Origin: SKLM01 sp041687115
GTDB lineage: Bacteria > Chloroflexota > Anaerolineae > B4-G1
Reading direction: 5' to 3'
Assembly (NCBI GenBank): GCA_041687115.1
Contig: JAWLCP010000003.1
Span: forward strand, 1-64,000
DNA: 64,000 bases
The position numbers and the translations under genes were made by a program. Positions 14,700-23,031 of the stretch are shown piece after piece (positions within the stretch are counted from its first letter, which is position 1; each line of letters begins with the position of its first letter). The notes beneath the pieces were generated by a model, which saw only the letters and a program-made list of their open reading frames with translations, ran no database searches and was not told the DNA's origin.

Positions 14700-16838
14700 C
14701 TAGGGCTGAAGCCTCCTCAGGCGAAGGATCAGCTCTGCGTCCCAGTGGCGTCCGGGCTCCAGCAGCATATCCCACCATAGGAGGGTGCACGTGCCCTGGT
14801 AGACTCGCTCGTACCCGGCCTCCGAGTTGGAGACTACCTCGAGCGGGAACTGCCACAGACTGGCGGGGCGGCCGAGGTCGATGTGCACCTCGCCGTCCAG
14901 GTCGGGCAGCGTCGAGCCGATGGTCAGCGCCGCGACGTGTTGGTCACCCTCCAGGGCGTTCAGGTCGCGACGCTCGGCGCCGGTATGAAGGTAGCCGTAC
15001 TCACTGTCGCCGCCGACGATTCCCCAGTTGAACGCCACACCGAAGCGAAGGTCCGCCGGGATGTCGTCTCGGTTGGTCACCCGGTAGTTGACGGTGAGCT
15101 GGGGGGAGCCGGCCTCGACGGCGACGGTCTTCTGGATCTGAACGGGGATGGGGACCTCGCCAGCCCAGACGGTGCCCTCTCGCGTGAGCACGAGCCGGGC
15201 CAGGTCTCCGTCCTCTTCGACCTCGGCCTGGTAGGGGCGATCGACGAAGTCGCCCCGCTCTGCGTAGTGGGCCTGGTAGAACGTCTCGGGGGTCGTCCCA
15301 GGGTCAAGGAAGTGGTCGAGGAGGGCGATACGGCGGTGCCAGTCGTAAAATAGAGAGGTATGGACGTCTCGCTCCTTTACCCTGACACCGTTTGGTATCT
15401 CCTCCTGCCCGGGAAGGAAGATGCGTCCCTCTCGTTCCGCCTTCCGCAGGGCCTCATGATACCCTTCACGCCGGCGGGTCATGGTATTGAGCAGATTGTA
15501 GCGGCGATCCCGCCAGTCCCATTCGACCAGGCCGCCCCCGTAGGACGGCTTGAAGATCAGGACCTGTTGGTCGGTGTTGAGGATGATCTCCTCGTGACCG
15601 TCGGCGTCGAAATCCCCCCGCTCCACGACTGCCCAGGTCTGGGCCTCCATTCTCTGGCCGTCGGCCAGCTCTTCCGCCGCGATGAGGTGGGCGAAGTTGG
15701 CCGCGCGGATGTGGAAGAAGTAGATGCCACCGAACAGGCCGTGCCAGTAGGCGCAGTTGCACTGAGCCGACCAGGTGTGATCGAGGGCCTGCTGCCTGGC
15801 GTCTCCCGGGGGCATGGCGTGGGCCTTCCGGCTGACCCACAGCATCTTCTTGTGCATCTGGTTTACCTCGTCGTAGCGACACAAGAAGGAGCGCCAGAAT
15901 CCGCCCCTGACGAAGCGACGTACGTCCTCCCGCCCCTGTTCCTCCAGCTCGCGGTGCACGGTGGCAAGATCGACCTGGGCACGGGGGGGGAGGGCCCAAT
16001 GCATCATCTCCTCGTAGGAGGCACATGGCAGGTAGACGCGGCCGAGGGGCGTGTGCTCGGCGGCCACCTCGCCCAGGGGTCGGGTCTGCAGCCAGTCGGC
16101 GTTCTCCTCGAGGGCAGCGAAGAAGCGGTCGACCCACCCATCCTCTCCCCAGCAGTAGCTCCAGGTATCGGGCCACAGGCCGAACTTCTCCCCGTCGTCG
16201 GCAGCGACGGCGACGCCGCCGGGATGGGCGCGGGCGCGCTGACGGAGCCACTCGATCACCGTCTCGACCGGCTGCCACGGAATGGCGTAGCGCAGGTGCA
16301 TGACGTTGCCGAAGACTTTCAGGGCGCAGCCTTGCTCCTCGGTGATGTAGGGCCCGAACAGGTCGTCGTCGGTGAGGCCCACCATCTTGAACGGCGTGTC
16401 GTCGAGGAGCGTATACTCGACACCGACCTCGACCAGTGGCCTGGGCAGGTGCGGCTCCCAGACCCGTTCGGCGATCCAGGCCCCGGTGGGGCGATGGCCG
16501 AATCGACGGAGGAGGAAGGCGGTCATCTTGCGCAGCTGCCCCAGTCTGTCGGCGTCGGGGATGGTGGGGAGGACCGGTTCGTAGTAACCGCCGGTCAGCA
16601 GCTCGACCTGCCCCCGTGCCACCAGATCGCCCAGCCGATCCAGGTGGTCGGGACGGCGGGTGCCGAGCCAGTCAAGCAGAGAGCCGCTGTAGTGGAGCCC
16701 CAGCCGCACGCCAGGATGGCGTGTCACGGCCTCCAGCATCGGATCGTAAGCCCTTTCGGTCGCCTCGGCGAAGACGTGATCGAGGTTGCCGACCGGCTGA
16801 TGGTTATGGATCACCAGGGAGAGGGTTAGTGTAGACAT
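14700..16838 (-). CDS. GH57 4-alpha-glucanotransferase / alpha-amylase type
   Basis: 712 residues, similar in length and layout to the archaeal Thermococcus 4-alpha-glucanotransferase family: a GH57 N-terminal barrel followed by DUF1925/DUF1926-type helical and beta-sandwich domains. Motifs: HNHQPVGN (11-18), LTGGYYEPVLPTI (81-93), WIAERVWEPHLP (121-132, nucleophile Glu124) and AADDGEKFGLWP (212-223, catalytic Asp214/215). The C-terminal half has WSAQCNCAYWHGLFGGIYFFHIR. It disproportionates or cleaves alpha-1,4-glucans. The promoter is probably at 16905-16933, making this the first gene of a three-gene minus-strand alpha-glucan operon (51 bp to the GH13 gene). Confidence 0.9.
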   Translation of the reverse strand: MSTLTLSLVIHNHQPVGNLDHVFAEATERAYDPMLEAVTRHPGVRLGLHYSGSLLDWLGTRRPDHLDRLGDLVARGQVELLTGGYYEPVLPTIPDADRLGQLRKMTAFLLRRFGHRPTGAWIAERVWEPHLPRPLVEVGVEYTLLDDTPFKMVGLTDDDLFGPYITEEQGCALKVFGNVMHLRYAIPWQPVETVIEWLRQRARAHPGGVAVAADDGEKFGLWPDTWSYCWGEDGWVDRFFAALEENADWLQTRPLGEVAAEHTPLGRVYLPCASYEEMMHWALPPRAQVDLATVHRELEEQGREDVRRFVRGGFWRSFLCRYDEVNQMHKKMLWVSRKAHAMPPGDARQQALDHTWSAQCNCAYWHGLFGGIYFFHIRAANFAHLIAAEELADGQRMEAQTWAVVERGDFDADGHEEIILNTDQQVLIFKPSYGGGLVEWDWRDRRYNLLNTMTRRREGYHEALRKAEREGRIFLPGQEEIPNGVRVKERDVHTSLFYDWHRRIALLDHFLDPGTTPETFYQAHYAERGDFVDRPYQAEVEEDGDLARLVLTREGTVWAGEVPIPVQIQKTVAVEAGSPQLTVNYRVTNRDDIPADLRFGVAFNWGIVGGDSEYGYLHTGAERRDLNALEGDQHVAALTIGSTLPDLDGEVHIDLGRPASLWQFPLEVVSNSEAGYERVYQGTCTLLWWDMLLEPGRHWDAELILRLRRLQP

Positions 16839-16904
16839 CGTTTGATCATCTGGCTGCTACTGTGCATTGGTGATGGAGACTGCGCTTGCCCGTGATTACA
16901 CGGT

Positions 16905-16933
16905 ATTGTCGTCCATTTTCCTCGTTTGGTCAA
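16905..16933 (-). promoter_or_regulatory. Promoter for the GH57-GH13 operon
   Basis: Minus strand TTGACC (16928-16933), 17-bp spacer, GACAAT (16905-16910). It faces the GH57 gene starting at 16838. Confidence 0.45.
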
Positions 16934-16953
16934 GTGCCCCCAGGTGCCTGACC

Positions 16954-16982
16954 TTGCCATTCTGCTGTATTCGTGCTACACT
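16954..16982 (+). promoter_or_regulatory. Promoter for the anchored Ig-like protein gene
   Basis: TTGCCA (16954-16959), 17-bp spacer, TACACT (16977-16982), 78 bp before the ATG at 17060. Divergent from the GH57 promoter. Confidence 0.45.
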
Positions 16983-17059
16983 TCGTGGTTGCCTGTGGTG
17001 CGTGGGGTGGTGGATACGTGGTCATCACGGCGCGATGTGGATCAGTGCGAGGAGAATCT

Positions 17060-17806
17060 ATGCACAAGCGGATTCTAGTTGTGGGATTGGTGCTGGTGGT
17101 GGTTCTGGCCGCCGGTTCGGTGGGGCGGGCGGCGCCGCTGTTCCAAGCGCAATCGATGATCACCTATCCGGACGACGGGGCGACGGTGAGCAGGCAGGTG
17201 GAAATCCGGGGCGTGGCGAAGCATCCCAACATGGACTTCTATCAGCTCCGCTACGCGCCAGGGCCGCAGCCAGAGGGCGGCTCGCAGTGGCAGGATTTCG
17301 CCATTGTCGAGGGCCAACAAGTGGAGAACGACGTACTGGGCACCTGGGACACGACCCAGGTTTCGGACGGCGCGTACACGCTGGCGCTGGCGGTGTGGGG
17401 AGTCGATGACCCGAACAACCCGTACGTCTACTTCGTCACGAATCTGACGGTGAACAACGCGGATCCCGTCGATACACCAACCCCGGAGCAGACGCCGACC
17501 GAGGCTGCGCCGGCGGAGACCCCGACGTCGGGGCCGTCGCCTACGCCGGAGACAGTGGAGCAGCCGCCGACGCCAACCTCGCGACCGACGTCGACCCTGG
17601 AGCCGGGCCTGCTGGAGACGCCAACGGTTTCGCCCGACGATGGTCTGGAGGTGCCACTCAACGTGGCGGAGATCCGGGAAAGCTTCTGCACCGGAGGGTT
17701 GATCACGGTGCTGCTGCTGTCGCTCTGGGGGCTCTACGTGGTCGCGAAGGCGGGCGTGCGCTGGTTCCTCCGCGAGCGCTCCACGTCATCGGGGATGGGG
17801 CGCTGA
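17060..17806 (+). CDS. Membrane-anchored surface protein with Ig-like domain and Pro/Thr linker
   Basis: 248 residues. Signal peptide (MHKRILVVGLVLVVVLAAGS..RAA) at 1-25, then an Ig-like / fibronectin-like beta domain (about 30-130: ITYPDDGATVSRQVEIRGVA, FYQLRYAPG, LGTWDTTQVSDGAYTLALAV), a ~60-residue Pro/Thr/Glu-rich linker, and a C-terminal transmembrane helix with basic tail (TVLLLSLWGLYVVAKAG...RWFLRER). GGAGAA precedes the ATG. The domain is of the type often found in Chloroflexota proteins that bind or decorate the cell surface. Function unknown. It is followed 40 bp later by pth. Confidence 0.7.
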   Translation: MHKRILVVGLVLVVVLAAGSVGRAAPLFQAQSMITYPDDGATVSRQVEIRGVAKHPNMDFYQLRYAPGPQPEGGSQWQDFAIVEGQQVENDVLGTWDTTQVSDGAYTLALAVWGVDDPNNPYVYFVTNLTVNNADPVDTPTPEQTPTEAAPAETPTSGPSPTPETVEQPPTPTSRPTSTLEPGLLETPTVSPDDGLEVPLNVAEIRESFCTGGLITVLLLSLWGLYVVAKAGVRWFLRERSTSSGMGR

Positions 17807-17846
17807 GGTCTTCGCCAAGCACCCTCGGAGTCGATCCGGTATACCT

Positions 17847-18419
17847 GTGAGCCGCTATCTCATCGCCGGCCTGGGCAATCCAGGTCGGAAGTACGCTGAC
17901 AATCGACACAACGTGGGCTTCCGGTGTGTCGAACGTTTTGCCTCTGCCCACAACCTCTCCTTCAGCCGACGCCAGAAGCGGGCCATGGTCGCCATGGGGA
18001 CGGTGATGAAGCGCTCGGTGATTCTCGCCAAGCCGCAGACCTTCATGAACAGGAGCGGACATGCGGTGGCTGCGCTGGCGAGTTACTATCGCATACCCCT
18101 GGAGCGCGTGCTGGTGGTCTACGATGACCTCGACCTCCCGCTGGGCACCACGCGGCTGCGTCCGTCCGGTGGTGCAGGGGGGCATCGCGGCATGAGGTCC
18201 ATCATCAACCAGCTGGGCAGCGGGGACTTCCCACGTCTCCGCATTGGCATCGGCCGCCCGCCGGGGCGGATGGATCCGGCCGACTACGTGTTGCAGGACT
18301 TCTCCGCCGCCGAGGAGTCGTTGGCAGAGGAGGCGTTGGAGCAGGCTGTGGATGCCATCGAGACCTGGCTGGTGGAGGGGATCGATGAAGCGATGAGCCG
18401 CTACAACCGGAGCGTGTAG
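17847..18419 (+). CDS. pth: Peptidyl-tRNA hydrolase
   Basis: 190 residues, the usual Pth length. It cleaves the ester bond of peptidyl-tRNA released from stalled ribosomes. Signatures: YLIAGLGNPGRKYADNRHNVGF (catalytic His21, with Asn11), KPQTFMNRSG, VYDDLDLPLGTTRLRPSGGAGGHRGM (catalytic Asp) and FPRLRIGIGRPPG. The start is GTG at 17847. The stop is followed after one base by the GTG of mfd, so the two are tightly coupled; pth-mfd adjacency is common in bacteria. Confidence 0.97.
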   Translation: MSRYLIAGLGNPGRKYADNRHNVGFRCVERFASAHNLSFSRRQKRAMVAMGTVMKRSVILAKPQTFMNRSGHAVAALASYYRIPLERVLVVYDDLDLPLGTTRLRPSGGAGGHRGMRSIINQLGSGDFPRLRIGIGRPPGRMDPADYVLQDFSAAEESLAEEALEQAVDAIETWLVEGIDEAMSRYNRSV

Positions 18420-18420
18420 G

Positions 18421-21400
18421 GTGAACATCTCCGGACTCCTGACGGCGATTGAGGAACTGGAGCCTTATCGCCTCCTGAGGCAGGATCTGCAGCAGGGGGA
18501 CATACCGGCTCCGCTGGGGCTGATGCGCGCTGCCCGCGCCCCTGTTCTGGCCGCGCTGAGTCGCGGCGTGACTCGCGATCGGTGTGGCGCAGTGCTGGTG
18601 GCGGCCGGCACGACGGGGCGGGCGCAGAAGCTGCTGCAGTCCCTCCAAGACTGGTCGGTGGATCCTGCCCGTGTCCTCCGCTTCCCCGAGCCACTGACGC
18701 TCTTCTACGACCGGGCCCCTTGGACGGACGAGATCATCATCGGGCGACTACAGGTGCTCTCGGCGCTGCATGAGCAGATGGAGAGCGCCGGGGAAGGACG
18801 GCCGCTGATGGTGGTGGCCTCGGCGCGGGCGCTGATGCAGCGCACGCTTCCTCTTCATCAGTACCGTCTCTCGGTCCGAGAGGTGGCCGTGGGACAGATT
18901 CTGGATTTGGAGCGGACCCTTCGGCGGTGGGCGGGGCTGGGGTACGAGCCGGTGAGCGTGGTGGAGGCCGCGGGCCAGTACAGCCACCGGGGTGGCATCA
19001 TCGATATCTTCCCGCCTGCCGACGTCCTGCCAGTGCGGATTGAGCTGTGGGGGAACCAGGTGGACTCGATGCGCCGGTTCGACCCGGCCACTCAGCGTTC
19101 GCAGGAGCGGGTGGAGAAGGTGAGGATCACTCCAGCCCGGGAGGCGCTGCCACGGCATGGCGCGGGCGCCGCTGAGCAAGTCGGCGAGCTGCTGGAGGAG
19201 GATCTGCCGGAGGACATCCTCGAGGAACTGTCGGAGCACCATCGAGGGTTGGTCGACTCAGCGCCGTTCCCAGGTCTCGAGTTCTACCTTCCGTACCTCT
19301 ACAGCCGGCCAGCGACGCTGCTCGACTATCTGCCGCAGGACAGCCTGGTGGTGGTAGACGATGGGTGGGACCTGGCGGACGCCTGGGCTGAGCTGGAGCA
19401 GGAGGCCCTCGATCTGAAGCGGTCGGTAGAGAAGACGGGGGCCCTCCCGAAGGACTACCCTCTGCCCTACGCCACGTGGGACGAGTGGTCGGAGATGACG
19501 ACAGACCGGCCTGTGCTCGCGCTGGGGCACGGGAGGGAGGAGGCGCCGTCGCAACTGGGGAACTGTTTCGTCCCCGGTCCCCGCTTTGGGGGGCAGCTCC
19601 GACCCCTGTTGGATCACATCGAGACGGCCCAAGTGCAGGGCAATCGAGTGGTGCTCGTCAGCCGGCAGGCCCGGCGGCTGGCGGACCTGTGGAGCAGAGA
19701 GCACGCCTATGCGCCGCCGGTGGAGGATCTGAGGGACGCTCCCTGCCCGACGCTTACGTTCGTGCAGGGGGCCCTGGATGAGGGGTGGGTCCTGCAGCCG
19801 GTATCGGGCGTATCTACTCAGCTGTTGACGGATGGGGAAATCTTCGGCTGGCGGCGGCCCGCCCCGCGACGACCGGTCCACCGACGAAAGACGGCGCCGG
19901 AATCGACGTTCTCGGATTTCTCGCCCGGCGACCACGTGGTCCACGTCGAGTATGGCATCGGTGTCTTCCGCGGATTGGTGACGCGGTCCCTGGAGGGCGG
20001 GGAGCAGGAGTACCTGCTCATCGAGTACGGGGGCGAGGACCGCCTCTTCGTCCCCATCTACCAGACGGATCGTCTGAGCCGCTACGTCGGTGCGGACGAT
20101 CGGCCCCCAGAGCTCAGCCGGCTGGGGAAGGCGCAGTGGCGGGACGTCAAGGAGCGGGTCAAGAAGGCCACGGAGGAGGTGGCGCGGGAGTTGCTCGATC
20201 TATACGCCGCCCGCGAGTTGGCGGAGGGACATTCGTACCGCCCGGATACGCCATGGCAGACCGAGCTGGAGGCGTCCTTCCCGTACTACGAGACGCCCGG
20301 ACAGCGGGAGGCGATCGCGGACGTCAAAGACGACATGGAGAGCCCGCAGCCGATCGACCGGCTGATTTGCGGGGACGTGGGGTATGGCAAGACAGAGGTG
20401 GCGGTCCGTGCTGCGTTCAAGGCGGTGATGGACGGCAGGCAGGTGGCTGTCCTGGTTCCGACGACGGTCCTGGCCCAGCAGCATTACGCGACGTTCCGCC
20501 AGCGGATGGAGCCTTTTCCGGTGGAGATCCAGATGCTGTCTCGCTTCCGTACCGGCGCGGAGCAAGGGGAGATCCTGGAGAAGCTGTTGGCTGAGCAGAT
20601 CGACGTGGTGATTGGTACCCACCGGTTGCTCCAGGACGATGTGGCGTTTGCCGATCTGGGGTTGCTGATCATCGACGAGGAGCAGCGTTTCGGGGTCACC
20701 CACAAAGAGAAGTTCAAGAAGATGCGCACCCAGCTGGACGTACTGACGATGACGGCGACCCCCATCCCCCGCACGCTGTATATGGCCCTGACGGGGGTGC
20801 GGGACATAAGCGTGATCGAGACCCCGCCGGAGGAGCGCCTGCCGGTGTCGACATACGTGGGCGACTACGACACGTCCCTGATCCGGCGTGCGATTCTGCG
20901 GGAGCTCGAGCGGGGCGGGCAGGTCTTTTACGTGCACAACCGCGTCCAGACGATCGAGGTGGCCCGGCGGCGGCTGGAGCGGATCGTGCCGGAGGCGACG
21001 TTTGGGGTGGCTCACGGTCGGATGCGGGGGCGGGATCTGGAAGACACGATGGTCCGCTTCGTGGATGGGAAGATCGACGTACTGGTGTGTACGACCATCA
21101 TCGAGAGCGGGCTGGACATCCCGGCGGCGAACACGCTTATCGTGGAGCGGGCAGGGCGGCTTGGGCTGGCACAGCTGTACCAGCTGCGCGGTCGGGTAGG
21201 GCGGGCCGCGGAAAGAGCCTACGCATATCTGTTCCACGAACGAGAGAGCCGGCTGACTCCGGAGGCACGCCGCCGGCTGGAGACGATCCGCGAGGCAAGC
21301 GGGTTGGGGGATGGCTATGCCATCGCCATGCGGGACCTGGAGATCCGGGGCGCGGGGGACATTCTGGGCACGCGGCAGTCGGGGCACATTTCGGCGGTCG

Positions 21401-21912
21401 GCTTCCACCTATATACCCGGCTCCTGAGCCGGGCGGTGGAGGAGCTGAAGGCGGAGCGGGAGGGGAAGCCGCCGCCCCCCGAACCGTTGGCCGACATCCG
21501 CATCGACCTGCCCATTCCGGTGAGCCTGCCCGAGGACTATGTGGCGGACACGTGGCTGCGGCTGAAGATGTATCGCCGGTTGGCGGGGTTGAACTCGATG
21601 GCGGAGATTGAGGAGATGGAGAGGGAGTTGGTCGACCGGTTCGGGCCGCTGCCCAGGCCGGCGCAGAACCTGATGTACCAGCTGCGGCTGAAGGCGCTAT
21701 CGCGGGACGCGGGTGTGGGCATCGTGACCATGGACAACGGACGTCTGGCGCTGCGGTCGGGGGGCCGGGAGTTCCCACGGGAGGATCTCCTTCAGGTGCT
21801 CAATGGGCAGGCGAGCATCAGTCGGTACGGCATCTGGCTGCCGAAGGAGGCCGGGTGGGAGGAGATGCTCGTGGATGTGTTGAAGAAGGTAGCGTCGGTC
21901 ATGCGCGATTGA
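18421..21912 (+). CDS. mfd: Transcription-repair coupling factor
   Basis: 1163 residues, full length. It removes RNA polymerase stalled at DNA damage and recruits UvrA. N-terminal UvrB-like modules (including GQYSHRGGIIDIFPP), a CarD-like RNA-polymerase-interaction domain (FSPGDHVVHVEYGIGVFRG..LIEYGGEDRLFVP), then a RecG-like translocase: Walker A GDVGYGKTEVA, LLIIDEEQRFGV (DEEQ box), TMTATPIPRTL, FVHNR-like FYVHNRVQTIE and TTIIESGLDIPAANTLIV. The C-terminal TRCF domain is complete. GTG start one base after pth. The stop codon TGA lies inside the -35 box of the next promoter. Confidence 0.97.
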   Translation: MNISGLLTAIEELEPYRLLRQDLQQGDIPAPLGLMRAARAPVLAALSRGVTRDRCGAVLVAAGTTGRAQKLLQSLQDWSVDPARVLRFPEPLTLFYDRAPWTDEIIIGRLQVLSALHEQMESAGEGRPLMVVASARALMQRTLPLHQYRLSVREVAVGQILDLERTLRRWAGLGYEPVSVVEAAGQYSHRGGIIDIFPPADVLPVRIELWGNQVDSMRRFDPATQRSQERVEKVRITPAREALPRHGAGAAEQVGELLEEDLPEDILEELSEHHRGLVDSAPFPGLEFYLPYLYSRPATLLDYLPQDSLVVVDDGWDLADAWAELEQEALDLKRSVEKTGALPKDYPLPYATWDEWSEMTTDRPVLALGHGREEAPSQLGNCFVPGPRFGGQLRPLLDHIETAQVQGNRVVLVSRQARRLADLWSREHAYAPPVEDLRDAPCPTLTFVQGALDEGWVLQPVSGVSTQLLTDGEIFGWRRPAPRRPVHRRKTAPESTFSDFSPGDHVVHVEYGIGVFRGLVTRSLEGGEQEYLLIEYGGEDRLFVPIYQTDRLSRYVGADDRPPELSRLGKAQWRDVKERVKKATEEVARELLDLYAARELAEGHSYRPDTPWQTELEASFPYYETPGQREAIADVKDDMESPQPIDRLICGDVGYGKTEVAVRAAFKAVMDGRQVAVLVPTTVLAQQHYATFRQRMEPFPVEIQMLSRFRTGAEQGEILEKLLAEQIDVVIGTHRLLQDDVAFADLGLLIIDEEQRFGVTHKEKFKKMRTQLDVLTMTATPIPRTLYMALTGVRDISVIETPPEERLPVSTYVGDYDTSLIRRAILRELERGGQVFYVHNRVQTIEVARRRLERIVPEATFGVAHGRMRGRDLEDTMVRFVDGKIDVLVCTTIIESGLDIPAANTLIVERAGRLGLAQLYQLRGRVGRAAERAYAYLFHERESRLTPEARRRLETIREASGLGDGYAIAMRDLEIRGAGDILGTRQSGHISAVGFHLYTRLLSRAVEELKAEREGKPPPPEPLADIRIDLPIPVSLPEDYVADTWLRLKMYRRLAGLNSMAEIEEMERELVDRFGPLPRPAQNLMYQLRLKALSRDAGVGIVTMDNGRLALRSGGREFPREDLLQVLNGQASISRYGIWLPKEAGWEEMLVDVLKKVASVMRD

Positions 21913-21937
21913 CGCTCAGCGAGTGCGAGGGTATACT
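21909..21937 (+). promoter_or_regulatory. Promoter overlapping the mfd stop codon
   Basis: TTGACG (21909-21914), 17-bp spacer, TATACT (21932-21937). The TGA of mfd (21910-21912) is part of the -35 box. It serves the small membrane protein genes that follow. Confidence 0.6.
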
Positions 21938-21954
21938 GAATGGAGGAGGGATAG

Positions 21955-22266
21955 ATGGGCATTCTGCGTGACATCTCCGTGATCGTGCTCGCTGCCGGGG
22001 CCTTTGTGTTCACTCTGGTACCGCTGGCGCTCTCTGGGGTGCTGGTCTACGGCGTGTGGCGGTTGTTGAAGCATGAGAATCTACCGACCTGGCTTCGGAG
22101 AGGGCGAGAGATGCTGACCGCTGGGTTGTCGACCGTCGAGCTGGTGATGGACCGGGTGACCAGACCGATCTTCGCGGTGCAGACGGCCTGTGCTACCGTG
22201 GAGGGGTGGATTCGTGGCGTTAGAAGAGGAGGGATCGATAGATGGAGACGAGAACGCGGGTGTTGA
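21955..22266 (+). CDS. Small membrane protein, unknown
   Basis: 103 residues. One strong hydrophobic segment near the N-terminus (ISVIVLAAGAFVFTLVPLAL, continuing through VLVYGVW) is followed by an amphipathic, basic C-terminal half. GGAGGAGGG lies just before the ATG. No family recognised. It overlaps the next gene by 25 bp, and that next gene is also a small membrane protein. The pair may work together at the membrane. Confidence 0.55.
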   Translation: MGILRDISVIVLAAGAFVFTLVPLALSGVLVYGVWRLLKHENLPTWLRRGREMLTAGLSTVELVMDRVTRPIFAVQTACATVEGWIRGVRRGGIDRWRRERGC

Positions 22267-22457
22267 TCATTGGTGGTGCTCTGGGGGGGCTGATCGGCGT
22301 GCTGGCCGCCCACCTGTATCTGCAAGCGGCCGAACGCCGGCGGGGTGAGGGGGAGGAGAGTCTTCCCTCTTTCGAACCCGGTGATCTGATCAAGCTGACG
22401 CTCAGCGTCCTGGGCGTGCTGAAGCTGGTCGACCGCCTGGCGAAGCCCGGCGAGTAG
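22242..22457 (+). CDS. Small membrane protein, unknown
   Basis: 71 residues. A Gly-rich N-terminal transmembrane helix (VLIIGGALGGLIGVLAAHLYL) is followed by a charged loop and a second, more amphipathic helix (DLIKLTLSVLGVLKLVDRLA). GAGGAGGGAT precedes the ATG. It overlaps the upstream gene by 25 bp, so they are probably co-translated. No family recognised. Confidence 0.55.
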   Translation: METRTRVLIIGGALGGLIGVLAAHLYLQAAERRRGEGEESLPSFEPGDLIKLTLSVLGVLKLVDRLAKPGE

Positions 22458-22477
22458 CTTGTGTGAGGAGGGGATGG

Positions 22478-22891
22478 ATGGCCTACCCGTTTCCGTCGGA
22501 TGCGTGGATCAAGGACTTGAGCAATCGGTTGAATGAGAGTGAATCGTACGAGCGTTCGGCGAAGGATTGGGAGGGGGACTTCCTGTTCGTCGTCGGGCCG
22601 GACGAGAAGTACGACAAGACCGGGTACCTGTACCTGGGGCTGCTCCACGGCAGGAGCACGGGCGCGGCCGTGGTGGAGAGCGAGGACGCGCGGGAGACGG
22701 AGTTCGTGATACGGGCTCCCTACGGCACCTGGAAACAGGTGATCGAAGGGAAGTTGGATCCGATTCAGGGGATCATGACGAAGCAGCTCAAGCTGTCGGG
22801 CAACATGATGAAGGTCATGCGGTATCCAAAGGCGGCTCAGGAGATCGTCGCCTGTTGTGCGGAGGTGCCGACGGAGTGGGAGTGTGCGTAG
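22478..22891 (+). CDS. SCP2 sterol-binding domain protein
   Basis: 137 residues consisting of one SCP2-like lipid-binding fold: WIKDLSNRLNESESYERSAKDWEGDFLFVV, followed by YLGLLHGRSTGAAVV, a TEFVIRAPYGTWKQVIEGKLDPIQGIMTKQLKLSGNMMKVM core, and an AAQEIVACCAEVPTEW C-terminus. The core pattern (W..v..G.ldp..a.m.g.lk..G.....) is typical. It probably binds hydrophobic ligands. The ATG at 22478 follows GAGGAGGGG. It is the last gene before a strong terminator. What it has to do with the two small membrane proteins is not clear. Confidence 0.78.
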   Translation: MAYPFPSDAWIKDLSNRLNESESYERSAKDWEGDFLFVVGPDEKYDKTGYLYLGLLHGRSTGAAVVESEDARETEFVIRAPYGTWKQVIEGKLDPIQGIMTKQLKLSGNMMKVMRYPKAAQEIVACCAEVPTEWECA

Positions 22892-22933
22892 CACGTGACG
22901 TGTGACGTGTAAGGCGTAGAACGTAAGGGGGCG

Positions 22934-22973
22934 ACGTGACGCGGTCTGTGCGGGCTCGCGTCACGTTTTGTTT
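22934..22973 (+). terminator. Rho-independent terminator
   Basis: ACGTGACGCG (22934-22943) pairs perfectly with CGCGTCACGT (22957-22966) around a 13-nt loop, followed by TTTGTTTGTC. It ends the pth-mfd-SCP2 transcription units. Confidence 0.75.
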
Positions 22974-23031
22974 GTCGGGGTGCCGGTGGCTTCTGACAAT
23001 GCACAGGGTGTGTGCGACCAGGGGGTAGGCA

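Noticed and set aside
15360..16829. 489-codon plus-strand frame opposite the GH57 gene
   Set aside because: Same reason as above; the opposite strand has every catalytic motif.
20200..21408. 402-codon minus-strand frame inside mfd
   Set aside because: His/Arg/Pro-rich shadow of the Mfd helicase region.
22892..22933. ACGTG-rich short repeats as a possible CRISPR
   Set aside because: Units are short, irregular and without spacers; they read as low-complexity sequence next to a terminator.
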